Shown here one piece after another: positions 22,860-29,952 of a DNA stretch of 35,769 nucleotides (within the stretch, counting starts at the first letter, position 1; each line of letters starts with the position of its first letter). A program made the translations under genes and the position numbers. This DNA comes from Bacteroidales bacterium. GTDB lineage: Bacteria; Bacteroidota; Bacteroidia; Bacteroidales; UBA932. The stretch covers positions 1-35,769 of the forward strand of contig JAGCCX010000051.1 in the NCBI GenBank assembly GCA_017651465.1. The letters are read 5' to 3'. The notes beneath the pieces were generated by a model, which was not told the DNA's origin, did no database searches, and worked only from the letters and a program-made list of their open reading frames with translations.

Positions 22860-23951
22860 TTAAGAAATGCCCTTGTTACCCCCGCGCGGACCACTCAGGA
22901 GCTCGGAATAGCGCTGGATAAACTGCTCCTGACCGAATGCCTTCCGGGCAATCTTGCAGCTTTCCTCTCCGGCTTTGCCGAGCGCCTCTTTGTCGAGAGA
23001 TGCCAGGCTTTGGATGGCGGAGGCTATGCTGCGGGAGTCTTTGGGGTCGAAGAGGGCGCCGTTCTGCCCTTGGTGGACGTAAAGGGCGTTGTCGCTTACG
23101 GTGCTAACCGCGGCGGGAAGGCCGCAGGCAAGGGCCTCTGCCAGAGCATTGGGAGTGCCCTCGTAAAAGCTGGGAAGGCAGAAGAGCTGCCCCTTGCGAT
23201 ATATCTTTTCGGGGCTTGTGCTGGGCGGATAGATGAAGAAGCGGTCACCGAGTTCCAGCGAGTCTATCAGGGCCCTGCAGCGGGCGGAATAGGCGCTTCC
23301 GGGATTCTCGCCGTACCATTCGAAGCGTATCCCGGGGCAGAGGGCCGCCGCCTTGATGAGCCCGATGGCGTTTTTGCGCCGGTCAAGACGGGCCACGGTA
23401 ACGACGGTGAACGGGCCTTGCTTTTCCTCCTCCGGGGCGGGGGAGAACTTTTGCAGGTCGGTGAAATTGGGTATGGTGTAAAGCCTGCCGGTGAGGGAGG
23501 GTGCGTGAGTGCGTACGAATTCGGTCTGGGCGTAGCTGTTGCATACCACCCGCCAGGCGTGGCGGCGGTACTGGGCGAAGCGGAGGCGGTCGTGAAGCCT
23601 GAGGGAGGTGTTGCAGTTGCGTTCGGATACTACCAGCTTGAGCTGCGGGCAGAGGGCCTTAACCATACAGGCCTTGATATTGGTGCCCGCCAGGAAGGAG
23701 ATGAGCACCTGACAGCCGCTCTGCTTAAGATGGGAGGCAATGTCGCGCACCAGGGTAAGTTCGCCGCTGCGTTGCTTGATGAACACGTGGGGCACTCCGG
23801 CCCGGGTGAGTTCGTTTTCGTAGAATGAGCCGTCCCTGTATGTGAGGACTTCCACTTCGTGCCCCTGGCCCCGGAGCAGCACTGCAAGTCCGGAAAGCTG
23901 CCTTTCGGCGCCTCCCAGCCTCAGTGAAGCTATCATACAGCAAATCTTCAT
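22860..23951 (-). CDS. Glycosyltransferase family 4 protein
   Basis: This 363-residue protein is a GT-B fold retaining glycosyltransferase of family GT4. The N-terminal acceptor domain starts CMIASLRLGGAERQLSGLA, with the usual GGAE loop. The donor domain shows VARLDRRKNAIGLIKA (about residues 190-205) and the E-x7-E motif in PSFYEGTPNALAEALACGLP (about 275-295), which binds the nucleotide-sugar. It probably transfers hexose in lipopolysaccharide, capsule or exopolysaccharide synthesis at the inner face of the membrane. No promoter is clear because a 99-bp palindrome lies 17 bp upstream of the start. It is followed by the Mfa2-like gene on the same strand, which has its own promoter. Confidence 0.92.
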   Translation of the reverse strand: MKICCMIASLRLGGAERQLSGLAVLLRGQGHEVEVLTYRDGSFYENELTRAGVPHVFIKQRSGELTLVRDIASHLKQSGCQVLISFLAGTNIKACMVKALCPQLKLVVSERNCNTSLRLHDRLRFAQYRRHAWRVVCNSYAQTEFVRTHAPSLTGRLYTIPNFTDLQKFSPAPEEEKQGPFTVVTVARLDRRKNAIGLIKAAALCPGIRFEWYGENPGSAYSARCRALIDSLELGDRFFIYPPSTSPEKIYRKGQLFCLPSFYEGTPNALAEALACGLPAAVSTVSDNALYVHQGQNGALFDPKDSRSIASAIQSLASLDKEALGKAGEESCKIARKAFGQEQFIQRYSELLSGPRGGNKGIS

Positions 23952-23967
23952 TCTGTTTACTTATATA

Positions 23968-24066
23968 GCATTAGATGCCACTGACTGCGGACCGTCTGCG
24001 CCCACGCAACCGTGAGTGGGAGGGATAGGCCGAAGGCCGTAGTCCGCAGTCAGTGCCATCTAATGC
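23968..24066. repeat. 99-bp intergenic palindromic element
   Basis: Arms of 25 bp (23968-23992 and 24042-24066) match as an inverted repeat at 24 of 25 positions around a 49-bp GC-rich centre. The centre contains smaller hairpins (CCCAC/GTGGG and GGCC-GAA-GGCC). On the minus strand it carries ATCCCTCCCA and CCTCCCACTCACG, words also found in the element inside the helicase gene. Confidence 0.8.
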
Positions 24067-24105
24067 AAAAAGAAGATGCACCAGAATGGAGCCCGGTGCA
24101 TCTTC
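24067..24105 (-). terminator. Intrinsic terminator of the nqr operon
   Basis: On the minus strand GAAGATGCACC (24095-24105) pairs perfectly with GGTGCATCTTC (24072-24082) over a 12-nt loop, followed by TTTTT (24067-24071). It lies 11 bp after the nqrF stop codon. Confidence 0.92.
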
Positions 24106-24115
24106 ATTACGATTA

Positions 24116-25390
24116 TCAAGCGCCAAAGTTGTCGTAGAGAATATTCTCGGGAGCAACTCCGAGCGAATCGAGCAGATCGTTCACGCACTTGGTCATCATA
24201 GGAGGACCGCACATAAAGTACTTGATATCCTCGGGAGCCTCGTGGTCCTTAAGATAAGTCTCGTACATCACGTTGTGCACGAAGCCGGCTGTGTAAGGCA
24301 CTCCTGCGGCATCTGCTGCCGGGTCGGGCCTGTCGAGGGCCAGGTGGAACTTGAAGTTCGGGAACTCCTTCTCGATCTCGGCGAAATCCTCGAGGTAGAA
24401 GGCCTCCACAAGGGCGCGGGCGCCATAGAAGAAGTGAACCTTCCGGCCGGTCTTGAGGGTCTTGAACAGCTGCATAATGTGGCTGCGCAGAGGAGCCATA
24501 CCGGCGCCGCCGCCCACGAAGATGTATTCCATATCTTCGGGATCGTTCTCCGGGAGGAGGAACTCGCCGTAAGGGCCGCTGATCCATACTTTGTCGCCGG
24601 GCTTGCGTGAGAACACGTAAGTCGATGCGATTCCCGGAGGAACGCCGGGGACGAACTTGAACACGCCCTTGGGCTGAGTCTTGTCGAACGGAGGAGTGGC
24701 TATACGCACGTTGAGCTTGATGATGTTCTTCTCGCCGGGATAGGAAGCCATCGAGTAAGCGCGGATGGTGGGCTCGGTATTCTTGTACTTAAGCGAAGTG
24801 ATACCGTATTTCTCCCAGTCGCCCATATACTCCGAATCAACTCCCATATCGGCAAAGTCGGCCTCGTACTGGGGAATGTCAATCTGGATGTACTCGCCGG
24901 ACTTGAAGTCGATGTGCTCGCCCTCGGGCAGCTTGACGGTGAACTCCTTGATGAAGGTTGCCACGTTCTTGTTGGAGATGACCTCGCATTCCAGTTTCTT
25001 GACGCTCAGGGCGCTGTCGGCAACCTGGATCTTGAGGTTGTCCTTCACCTTGACCTGGCAGCCCAGGCGCCAGCCTTCCTTGATCTGCTTGCGGTTGAAG
25101 AAGCCGGTCTCGGTGGGGAGGATCTCTCCGCCGCCCTCAAGCACCTGCACCTTGCACTGGCCGCAGTTGGCCTTGCCGCCGCAGGCGGAGGGGAGGAATA
25201 TCTTCTCTTCGGCGAGGGTGGCCATAAGGTTGCCGCCGGGAGCTACGTCAAGCTCTTTCTTGCCGTTGTTGATATTGATCTTTATGGTACCCTTGGGAGT
25301 GATCTTGGCCTTCACGAAAAGCAGGAGGGCCACAAGGATCAGCGTCACTATGACGATGATCGCAATGGATGCAATAATAGTCTGTGTCAT
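24116..25390 (-). CDS. nqrF: Na+-translocating NADH:quinone reductase subunit F
   Basis: The 424-residue NqrF is the NADH-oxidising entry subunit. Residues about 5-26 form one membrane helix. A 2Fe-2S ferredoxin domain follows with Cys70, Cys76, Cys79 and Cys111, the same positions as in the Vibrio cholerae protein. The FAD domain has RAYSMASYP (about 220-230) and the NADH domain has GGGAGMAPLRSH (about 305) and a late FMCGPPMM. Electrons pass from NADH through FAD and the cluster to the membrane subunits. It is the last gene of the operon, 6 bp after nqrE, followed by a strong terminator. Confidence 0.98.
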   Translation of the reverse strand: MTQTIIASIAIIVIVTLILVALLLFVKAKITPKGTIKININNGKKELDVAPGGNLMATLAEEKIFLPSACGGKANCGQCKVQVLEGGGEILPTETGFFNRKQIKEGWRLGCQVKVKDNLKIQVADSALSVKKLECEVISNKNVATFIKEFTVKLPEGEHIDFKSGEYIQIDIPQYEADFADMGVDSEYMGDWEKYGITSLKYKNTEPTIRAYSMASYPGEKNIIKLNVRIATPPFDKTQPKGVFKFVPGVPPGIASTYVFSRKPGDKVWISGPYGEFLLPENDPEDMEYIFVGGGAGMAPLRSHIMQLFKTLKTGRKVHFFYGARALVEAFYLEDFAEIEKEFPNFKFHLALDRPDPAADAAGVPYTAGFVHNVMYETYLKDHEAPEDIKYFMCGPPMMTKCVNDLLDSLGVAPENILYDNFGA

Positions 25391-25396
25391 AGCCGC

Positions 25397-26011
25397 TTAA
25401 AGTTGAATGCCCATAAAGATCATAAAAGCCATACCCATAAGGCCCACGGTGATGAAGGTGATGCCTATGCCCTTGAGGGGCTTGGGAACGTTGCTGTAGC
25501 TCATCTTCTCGCGGATGGCGGCAAGGGCCACGATAGCCAGGTACCAGCCGATGCCGGAGCCGAGCGCGTACACAAGCGGCTCACCGATTCCGGTGAAATC
25601 TCTCTGCTGCATAAAGAGCGAACCGCCGAGGATGGCGCAGTTCACCGCGATCAGCGGCAGATAGATGCCGAGCGAAGAATAGAGCGAGGGGAGGAACTTC
25701 TCCACGATCATCTCCACGAGCTGTACGAAAGCCGCAATGACCGCGATGAAGAGAATGAAGCTCAGGAAGCTGAGGTCAACCTCGGCGAACTGGGGACCGA
25801 GCCACTTGAGGGCGCCGGGCTGAAGCACGTAGGTGTTCAGGAGCCAGTTCAGAGGGAGCGTGCAGAGGAGCACGAAGATGACTGCCAGGCCGAGGCCGTT
25901 GGCGGTCTTGACGTTCTTCGATACTGCCAGGTATGAGCACATACCCAGGAAGTAAGCGAAGATCATATTGTCAACGAAAATTGACTTTACGAATAAGCTG
26001 ATGTATTCCAT
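25397..26011 (-). CDS. nqrE: Na+-NQR subunit E
   Basis: The 204-residue integral membrane protein has about six helices and pairs with NqrD in an inverted arrangement. The cysteines [11 protein letters not shown] (about residue 25) and AVNCAILGG (about 119) fit those known to ligate the intramembrane iron or iron-sulfur centre between NqrD and NqrE. Length is standard. It lies 12 bp after nqrD and 6 bp before nqrF. Confidence 0.97.
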   Translation of the reverse strand: MEYISLFVKSIFVDNMIFAYFLGMCSYLAVSKNVKTANGLGLAVIFVLLCTLPLNWLLNTYVLQPGALKWLGPQFAEVDLSFLSFILFIAVIAAFVQLVEMIVEKFLPSLYSSLGIYLPLIAVNCAILGGSLFMQQRDFTGIGEPLVYALGSGIGWYLAIVALAAIREKMSYSNVPKPLKGIGITFITVGLMGMAFMIFMGIQL

Positions 26012-26023
26012 AAGGCTGTGCTG

Positions 26024-26635
26024 TTATTTTTCCTGAAGGTCTTTGTCGATGGCCCTGTGCACCCAGATAATGCAACCCAGGAGTATGAGGGCGAAAGGAG
26101 GAAGGATGACCAGGTTGTTGGGGATGTATCCCGCAGGCAGGACCTGGAATCCAAACAGAGTGCCGCTGCCGAGGAGCTCGCGGAAGAATGCGACCACCAC
26201 CAGGATCAGGCCGTAGCCGAGTCCGTTGGCGATACCGTCGAGCAGCGAGGGGATGGGCTTGTTGCCGAGGGCGAAAGCCTCGATACGGCCCATAACGATA
26301 CAGTTGGTAATGATGAGGCCGATGTACACCGACAGTTGCTTGTCGATGGCGTACGTGGCCTCTCCGGCCTTGAGTATCTGGTCCACCAGGATCACCATCA
26401 TAGCCACTACCACAAGCTGCACGATGATACGCACGCGGTTGGGGATGGTGTTGCGCAGCAGCGAGCAGATAAGGCTCGATACGCCGGTAACCACGATCAC
26501 CGAGAGAGCCATCACCAGCGCGCCTTTGAGCTGGACGGTGACGGCCAGTGCCGAACATATACCGAGCACAAGGACGGTAATCGGATTGCCCTTGAGTATC
26601 GGATTGAGGATGGTTTCTTTAAGTTTCTTGTCCAT
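26024..26635 (-). CDS. nqrD: Na+-NQR subunit D
   Basis: The 203-residue membrane subunit has six predicted helices and the paired cysteine segments VLGICSALAVT and ITNCIVMGRIEAFA, the counterpart of those in NqrE. ALGNKP and GYGLILVVVAFFRELLG are typical of the RnfE/NqrD family. The assignment to Nqr rather than Rnf follows from the NqrA-F gene set. It follows nqrC by 3 bp. Confidence 0.96.
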   Translation of the reverse strand: MDKKLKETILNPILKGNPITVLVLGICSALAVTVQLKGALVMALSVIVVTGVSSLICSLLRNTIPNRVRIIVQLVVVAMMVILVDQILKAGEATYAIDKQLSVYIGLIITNCIVMGRIEAFALGNKPIPSLLDGIANGLGYGLILVVVAFFRELLGSGTLFGFQVLPAGYIPNNLVILPPFALILLGCIIWVHRAIDKDLQEK

Positions 26636-26638
26636 AAC

Positions 26639-27427
26639 TTATTCCTCCTCTTCGTTAGTAGTTGTTTCAATGGCGTGTTCCTCGAGAGCGTTGAAGAAAG
26701 CGCCGAGCCCGAAATGGTTCTCGTAAGCCTTGAACCACACGTTGAGCGCCTCGTTGAGGCCCTTGGAAGTCATAGTGGCTCCGGTTATGGCGTCAACTGC
26801 ATTGGAGGCTCCGGTCGCTTCGACATTCTTCTCCAGCCTGAAGGCGGGAGTCTCGCCCCATTCTACGGTCTTGCCGATGAATTTCTCGCGGAACCAGGCT
26901 TCGTCCTTGATCTTGGCACCCAGACCCGGAGTCTCGCTCTCGTGGTCGAAGAAGGCGCCTGCGATGGTGTGGCAGTCGGGCTCGAAAGCGATGTATCCCC
27001 ATACCGGGCCCCAGAGGCCGGCTCCGTAGATAGGAATTACGGCCTTGCCGCTCTTGAACACATAAACGGGGAGGGTGACATCAGCTTCTGCGAGAATGGC
27101 TTTGTGCTGGGGTTTGAGCTTGCTTACAAGATCGATCTTGTCTTTGCTCACGGAAAGCTCTCCGTTCTTCTCGCCTTTGAGGTCTATGGTGTAGGCCTCC
27201 TGGATATTGACGGCGTAGAGCTGGAGAATCTCGGCGTTCTTGGCCGCATAGAGTTCTTCTGTGGGCTTTACACCTGCGGCAGACATCATCTGGCGCAGGG
27301 TCTCGGCCTTGGCGTTGGCATCCTGGGCGGGACCCAGCTTGCCGGACACGAAGGCGAGCAGCGCAGCCACGACGATTACTATGACCGTCGTATAGATGAC
27401 TGTATAGACGTTACTGTTTGTATTCAT
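26639..27427 (-). CDS. nqrC: Na+-NQR subunit C, covalent flavoprotein
   Basis: The 262-residue NqrC has one N-terminal membrane helix (about residues 8-27) and a periplasmic FMN-binding domain. Thr218 in DAITGATMTS is the expected site for covalent FMN attachment by the flavin transferase ApbE, which is not encoded in the window. GAGLWGPVWGYIAF and ETPGLGAKI are family hallmarks. The C-terminus is an acidic tail (NEEEE), somewhat longer than usual. It lies 2 bp after nqrB. Confidence 0.97.
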   Translation of the reverse strand: MNTNSNVYTVIYTTVIVIVVAALLAFVSGKLGPAQDANAKAETLRQMMSAAGVKPTEELYAAKNAEILQLYAVNIQEAYTIDLKGEKNGELSVSKDKIDLVSKLKPQHKAILAEADVTLPVYVFKSGKAVIPIYGAGLWGPVWGYIAFEPDCHTIAGAFFDHESETPGLGAKIKDEAWFREKFIGKTVEWGETPAFRLEKNVEATGASNAVDAITGATMTSKGLNEALNVWFKAYENHFGLGAFFNALEEHAIETTTNEEEE

Positions 27428-27429
27428 GG

Positions 27430-28545
27430 CTATGCTGCGTTAAGTTTCTTTAACCTACGGGAGATATGCACGCTCGTGACGCAGTGGTCGATGAGCGGTG
27501 CGAAGGTGTTCATCAGAAGGATAGCGAGCATCATACCCTCGGCGTAGCCCGGATTGAACAGGCGCACCGTGATGCAGAGCATACCGATGAGCACGCCGTA
27601 TATCCACTTGCCGCACTCGGTCTGGCAGGAAGTCACAGGGTCGGTGGCCATAAACACAGTACCGAATGCGAAGCCGCCGTAGAGGAGCTGCATATAGAAT
27701 GGGATGTCGGTGATGCCGGCGATGTTGCCGATCCAGCCCACCAGAAGCGCACCGGCGATGCTGCCGCACATAATCTTCCAGCTGGCGATGCCGGTCCACA
27801 GGAGCAGGCAGGCGCCGAGCAGGATGGCAATCACGGAAGTCTCACCTACCGAACCGGGAACGGTTCCGATGAAGAGATCCCAGAATCCGGTGCCGTACTG
27901 TGCGGGACCGTCAAGGGCGAGGGGAGTGGCGCCGGTGAAAGCGTCGGCTACTGCGGTCTCGCCTTTCTTGAAGGCTATCCAGCACTCGGAGCCGGACATA
28001 TAGTTGGGATAGGAGAAGAAGAGGAATGCGCGGGTCAGCAGGGCAGGGTTCCAGATGTTCATACCGGTGCCGCCGAATACCTCCTTGCCGAAGATAACTG
28101 CGAATGCAACAGCCAGGGCGAGCATCCACAGGGGAATATCTACGGGAACGATGAGAGGAATGAAGAAGCCGCTCACCAGATAGCCCTCGCTAACTTCCTC
28201 GCCGCGGATCTGGCTGGAGGCGAACTCGATGCCCAGACCTACGATGTAAGATACCAGGTAGAGAGGGAGGACCTTGAGGAAACCGAACCAGAAGTACTCC
28301 AGGATGTGCACTCCGGTCTGACCCATAGCGAGTCCGTGCTGGTAGCCCACGTTCCACATACCGAAGAGAGCGGCGGGAGCGGCGGCGAAGACCACGAGGA
28401 TCAGCAGGCGCTTGAGGTCGATGGAATCACGCACGTGCGACCCTTTGAGGGTAACCGTGCCGGGGACGTGGAGGAATGTCTCAAAAGCATCGACGGTACT
28501 GTGAAGCCAGTATAGCTTGCCGCCTTTTTCAAAAATCTTGTTCAT
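27430..28545 (-). CDS. nqrB: Na+-NQR subunit B, membrane flavoprotein and ion channel
   Basis: The 371-residue NqrB has about ten membrane helices and carries riboflavin and covalent FMN; it houses the sodium path. Thr207 in DAFTGATPLA is the FMN-attachment residue. WNPALLTRAFLFFSYP and FMATDPVTSCQTECGKW are characteristic. The protein is shorter than the Vibrio homologue (about 410 residues), mainly at the N-terminus. It lies 5 bp after nqrA and 2 bp before nqrC. Confidence 0.97.
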   Translation of the reverse strand: MNKIFEKGGKLYWLHSTVDAFETFLHVPGTVTLKGSHVRDSIDLKRLLILVVFAAAPAALFGMWNVGYQHGLAMGQTGVHILEYFWFGFLKVLPLYLVSYIVGLGIEFASSQIRGEEVSEGYLVSGFFIPLIVPVDIPLWMLALAVAFAVIFGKEVFGGTGMNIWNPALLTRAFLFFSYPNYMSGSECWIAFKKGETAVADAFTGATPLALDGPAQYGTGFWDLFIGTVPGSVGETSVIAILLGACLLLWTGIASWKIMCGSIAGALLVGWIGNIAGITDIPFYMQLLYGGFAFGTVFMATDPVTSCQTECGKWIYGVLIGMLCITVRLFNPGYAEGMMLAILLMNTFAPLIDHCVTSVHISRRLKKLNAA

Positions 28546-28550
28546 ATCTT

Positions 28551-29879
28551 TTAAGCCATTTCTTTAATCATAAGGTCAATGCCCTGCGCTATCATATCCT
28601 GGATGTAGCACTTGCTCGGATCTACGAACTCGCACAGGGCAAGGTCTTCGGGAAGAACCTCGTAGATGCCGAACTTCTCCATCTTTTCGATGTCTCCGGC
28701 AAGGCAGGCCTTGGCGAGGAACACTGGATAGATGTCCATAGGGAGAACCTTGGTGTAGTAATTCTCGTTCATAAGGAAGGGACGGGGACCGCCGTGCAGG
28801 TTGGTGCTCATATCGTACTTCTTGCCGGGCAGGAGCCAGCTGAAGTAGCTGCGGTCGGAGCTGAACTGGTTGAAACGCAGGGGGCGTATCCAGCCGAGGA
28901 GCTCTTTGTCGTAACCTTCGTGGATGATGGTAAGTTGGTCGTCGTTCCAGCCCAGATAGCCGTCCAGGCCCACCGAAACGCCGCTGAGCGGGTCGCCGCT
29001 GATGATGCGCACCTCGTCGGCGGAGTTGCCGTAGAAGGGTGCGAAATCTTTGACGGGAGTGCCGGGCAGAGTCTCGACGTAAGAAGGCTGGAGAGCTGCC
29101 GGACCGCATACGGCCACCTTGCGGCGGACGTCCACGCGGCCGCTGGCCATCAGGCGTCCCACAGCGGCGAGGCCGTTAAGGGTGATGGTCCACACGGTCT
29201 CTCCTTTGAGGATGGGGCTGATGTGGCTGATCTGTACGCCCACGTTGCCGGCGGGGTGCTTGCCCTTGAAGCGGTGGATGGTGCAGCCCTTGAGGGCGGA
29301 GAAGGCGCTGTTGCTGATGGCTCCGTTGAGGCTGACGTGCACGGGAGCTATCTCCCCAAGGGCGTCGATACCTTTCTGGATGGCCTGTACCTGGTCGCCG
29401 AGAGTGAACTCCAGGTCGGCCGCGAGGGGAGCGGTGTGGAATGCGGACACAAAAATGGCCTTAGGGGTAATGGCGGGATCGGCCATTATACCGTAAGGCC
29501 TCTGGGTAAAGAGAGTCCACAAACCACTCTGAAGAAGCGCCGTCTTAACATTTGATGTGTCGATCCGGGCATATTCCTGAGTGGCGTCTGTCTCGATGAG
29601 GACCGCGAGAAGCTTGCGTTTCTCGCCTCTTACCACTTCTTTGACCGTGCCGCTCGCGGGGGCACAGAGCAGGATGTCCGGGTTTTTCTTGTCAGCAATG
29701 ACAGGGGAGCCGCAGAGCACGCGGTCTCCTTCTTTTACCAGCAGTCTGGGGAGCAGACCCTTGACGCCGTCGGGCTGGACGGCGACATACGCCGGAATCA
29801 TCGATTTGCTGACAAAAAGGCTTGCACACCCGCTGATGGGGATGTCCAAACCCTTCTTCAAAACGATGTTTTCAGACAT
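28551..29879 (-). CDS. nqrA: Na+-NQR subunit A
   Basis: The 442-residue cytoplasmic NqrA is the first gene of the operon. It begins ENIVLKKGLDIPISG, includes a barrel-sandwich/biotinyl-like lobe (VKEGDRVLCGSPV, then APASGTVKEVVRGEKRKL) and the Rossmann-like region found in the RnfC-related fold. It contributes to quinone interaction but lacks the iron-sulfur binding of RnfC. The start at 29879 matches the family N-terminus. A minus-strand -7 box lies 37 bp upstream, interleaved with the promoter of the divergent helicase gene. Confidence 0.97.
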   Translation of the reverse strand: MSENIVLKKGLDIPISGCASLFVSKSMIPAYVAVQPDGVKGLLPRLLVKEGDRVLCGSPVIADKKNPDILLCAPASGTVKEVVRGEKRKLLAVLIETDATQEYARIDTSNVKTALLQSGLWTLFTQRPYGIMADPAITPKAIFVSAFHTAPLAADLEFTLGDQVQAIQKGIDALGEIAPVHVSLNGAISNSAFSALKGCTIHRFKGKHPAGNVGVQISHISPILKGETVWTITLNGLAAVGRLMASGRVDVRRKVAVCGPAALQPSYVETLPGTPVKDFAPFYGNSADEVRIISGDPLSGVSVGLDGYLGWNDDQLTIIHEGYDKELLGWIRPLRFNQFSSDRSYFSWLLPGKKYDMSTNLHGGPRPFLMNENYYTKVLPMDIYPVFLAKACLAGDIEKMEKFGIYEVLPEDLALCEFVDPSKCYIQDMIAQGIDLMIKEMA

Positions 29880-29913
29880 TTTATAAATGGTTAAAAATAA
29901 TTACGAAATCGCG

Positions 29914-29945
29914 TTGCGAAGATACCACTTTTTTTTGTATTTTCG
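29914..29945 (+). promoter_or_regulatory. Candidate promoter of the helicase gene
   Basis: TTG (29914-29916), 21 bp, then TATTTTCG (29938-29945), close to TAnnTTTG. Only 7 bp remain before the ATG at 29953, so the message would be leaderless or nearly so. Confidence 0.5.
29917..29924 (-). promoter_or_regulatory. Candidate -7 box of the nqr operon
   Basis: The minus strand reads TATCTTCG, one mismatch from TAnnTTTG, 37 bp before the nqrA ATG. No clear -33 box is seen. It sits inside the spacer of the divergent helicase promoter, so the two could interfere. Confidence 0.45.
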
Positions 29946-29952
29946 CATCATT

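Noticed and set aside
23968-24066. The palindrome as terminator of nqrF
   Set aside because: A separate strong stem with T tract at 24067-24105 already ends the operon; the palindrome lacks a T tract.
24116-29879. Rnf complex instead of Na+-NQR
   Set aside because: The gene order A-F, NqrA lacking RnfC iron-sulfur cysteines, and NqrF with ferredoxin plus FAD/NADH domains fit Nqr only.
29887-29952. Upstream ATG start for the helicase adding 22 residues
   Set aside because: The added part covers the shared promoter region, is unlike the family, and the frame is open there by chance.
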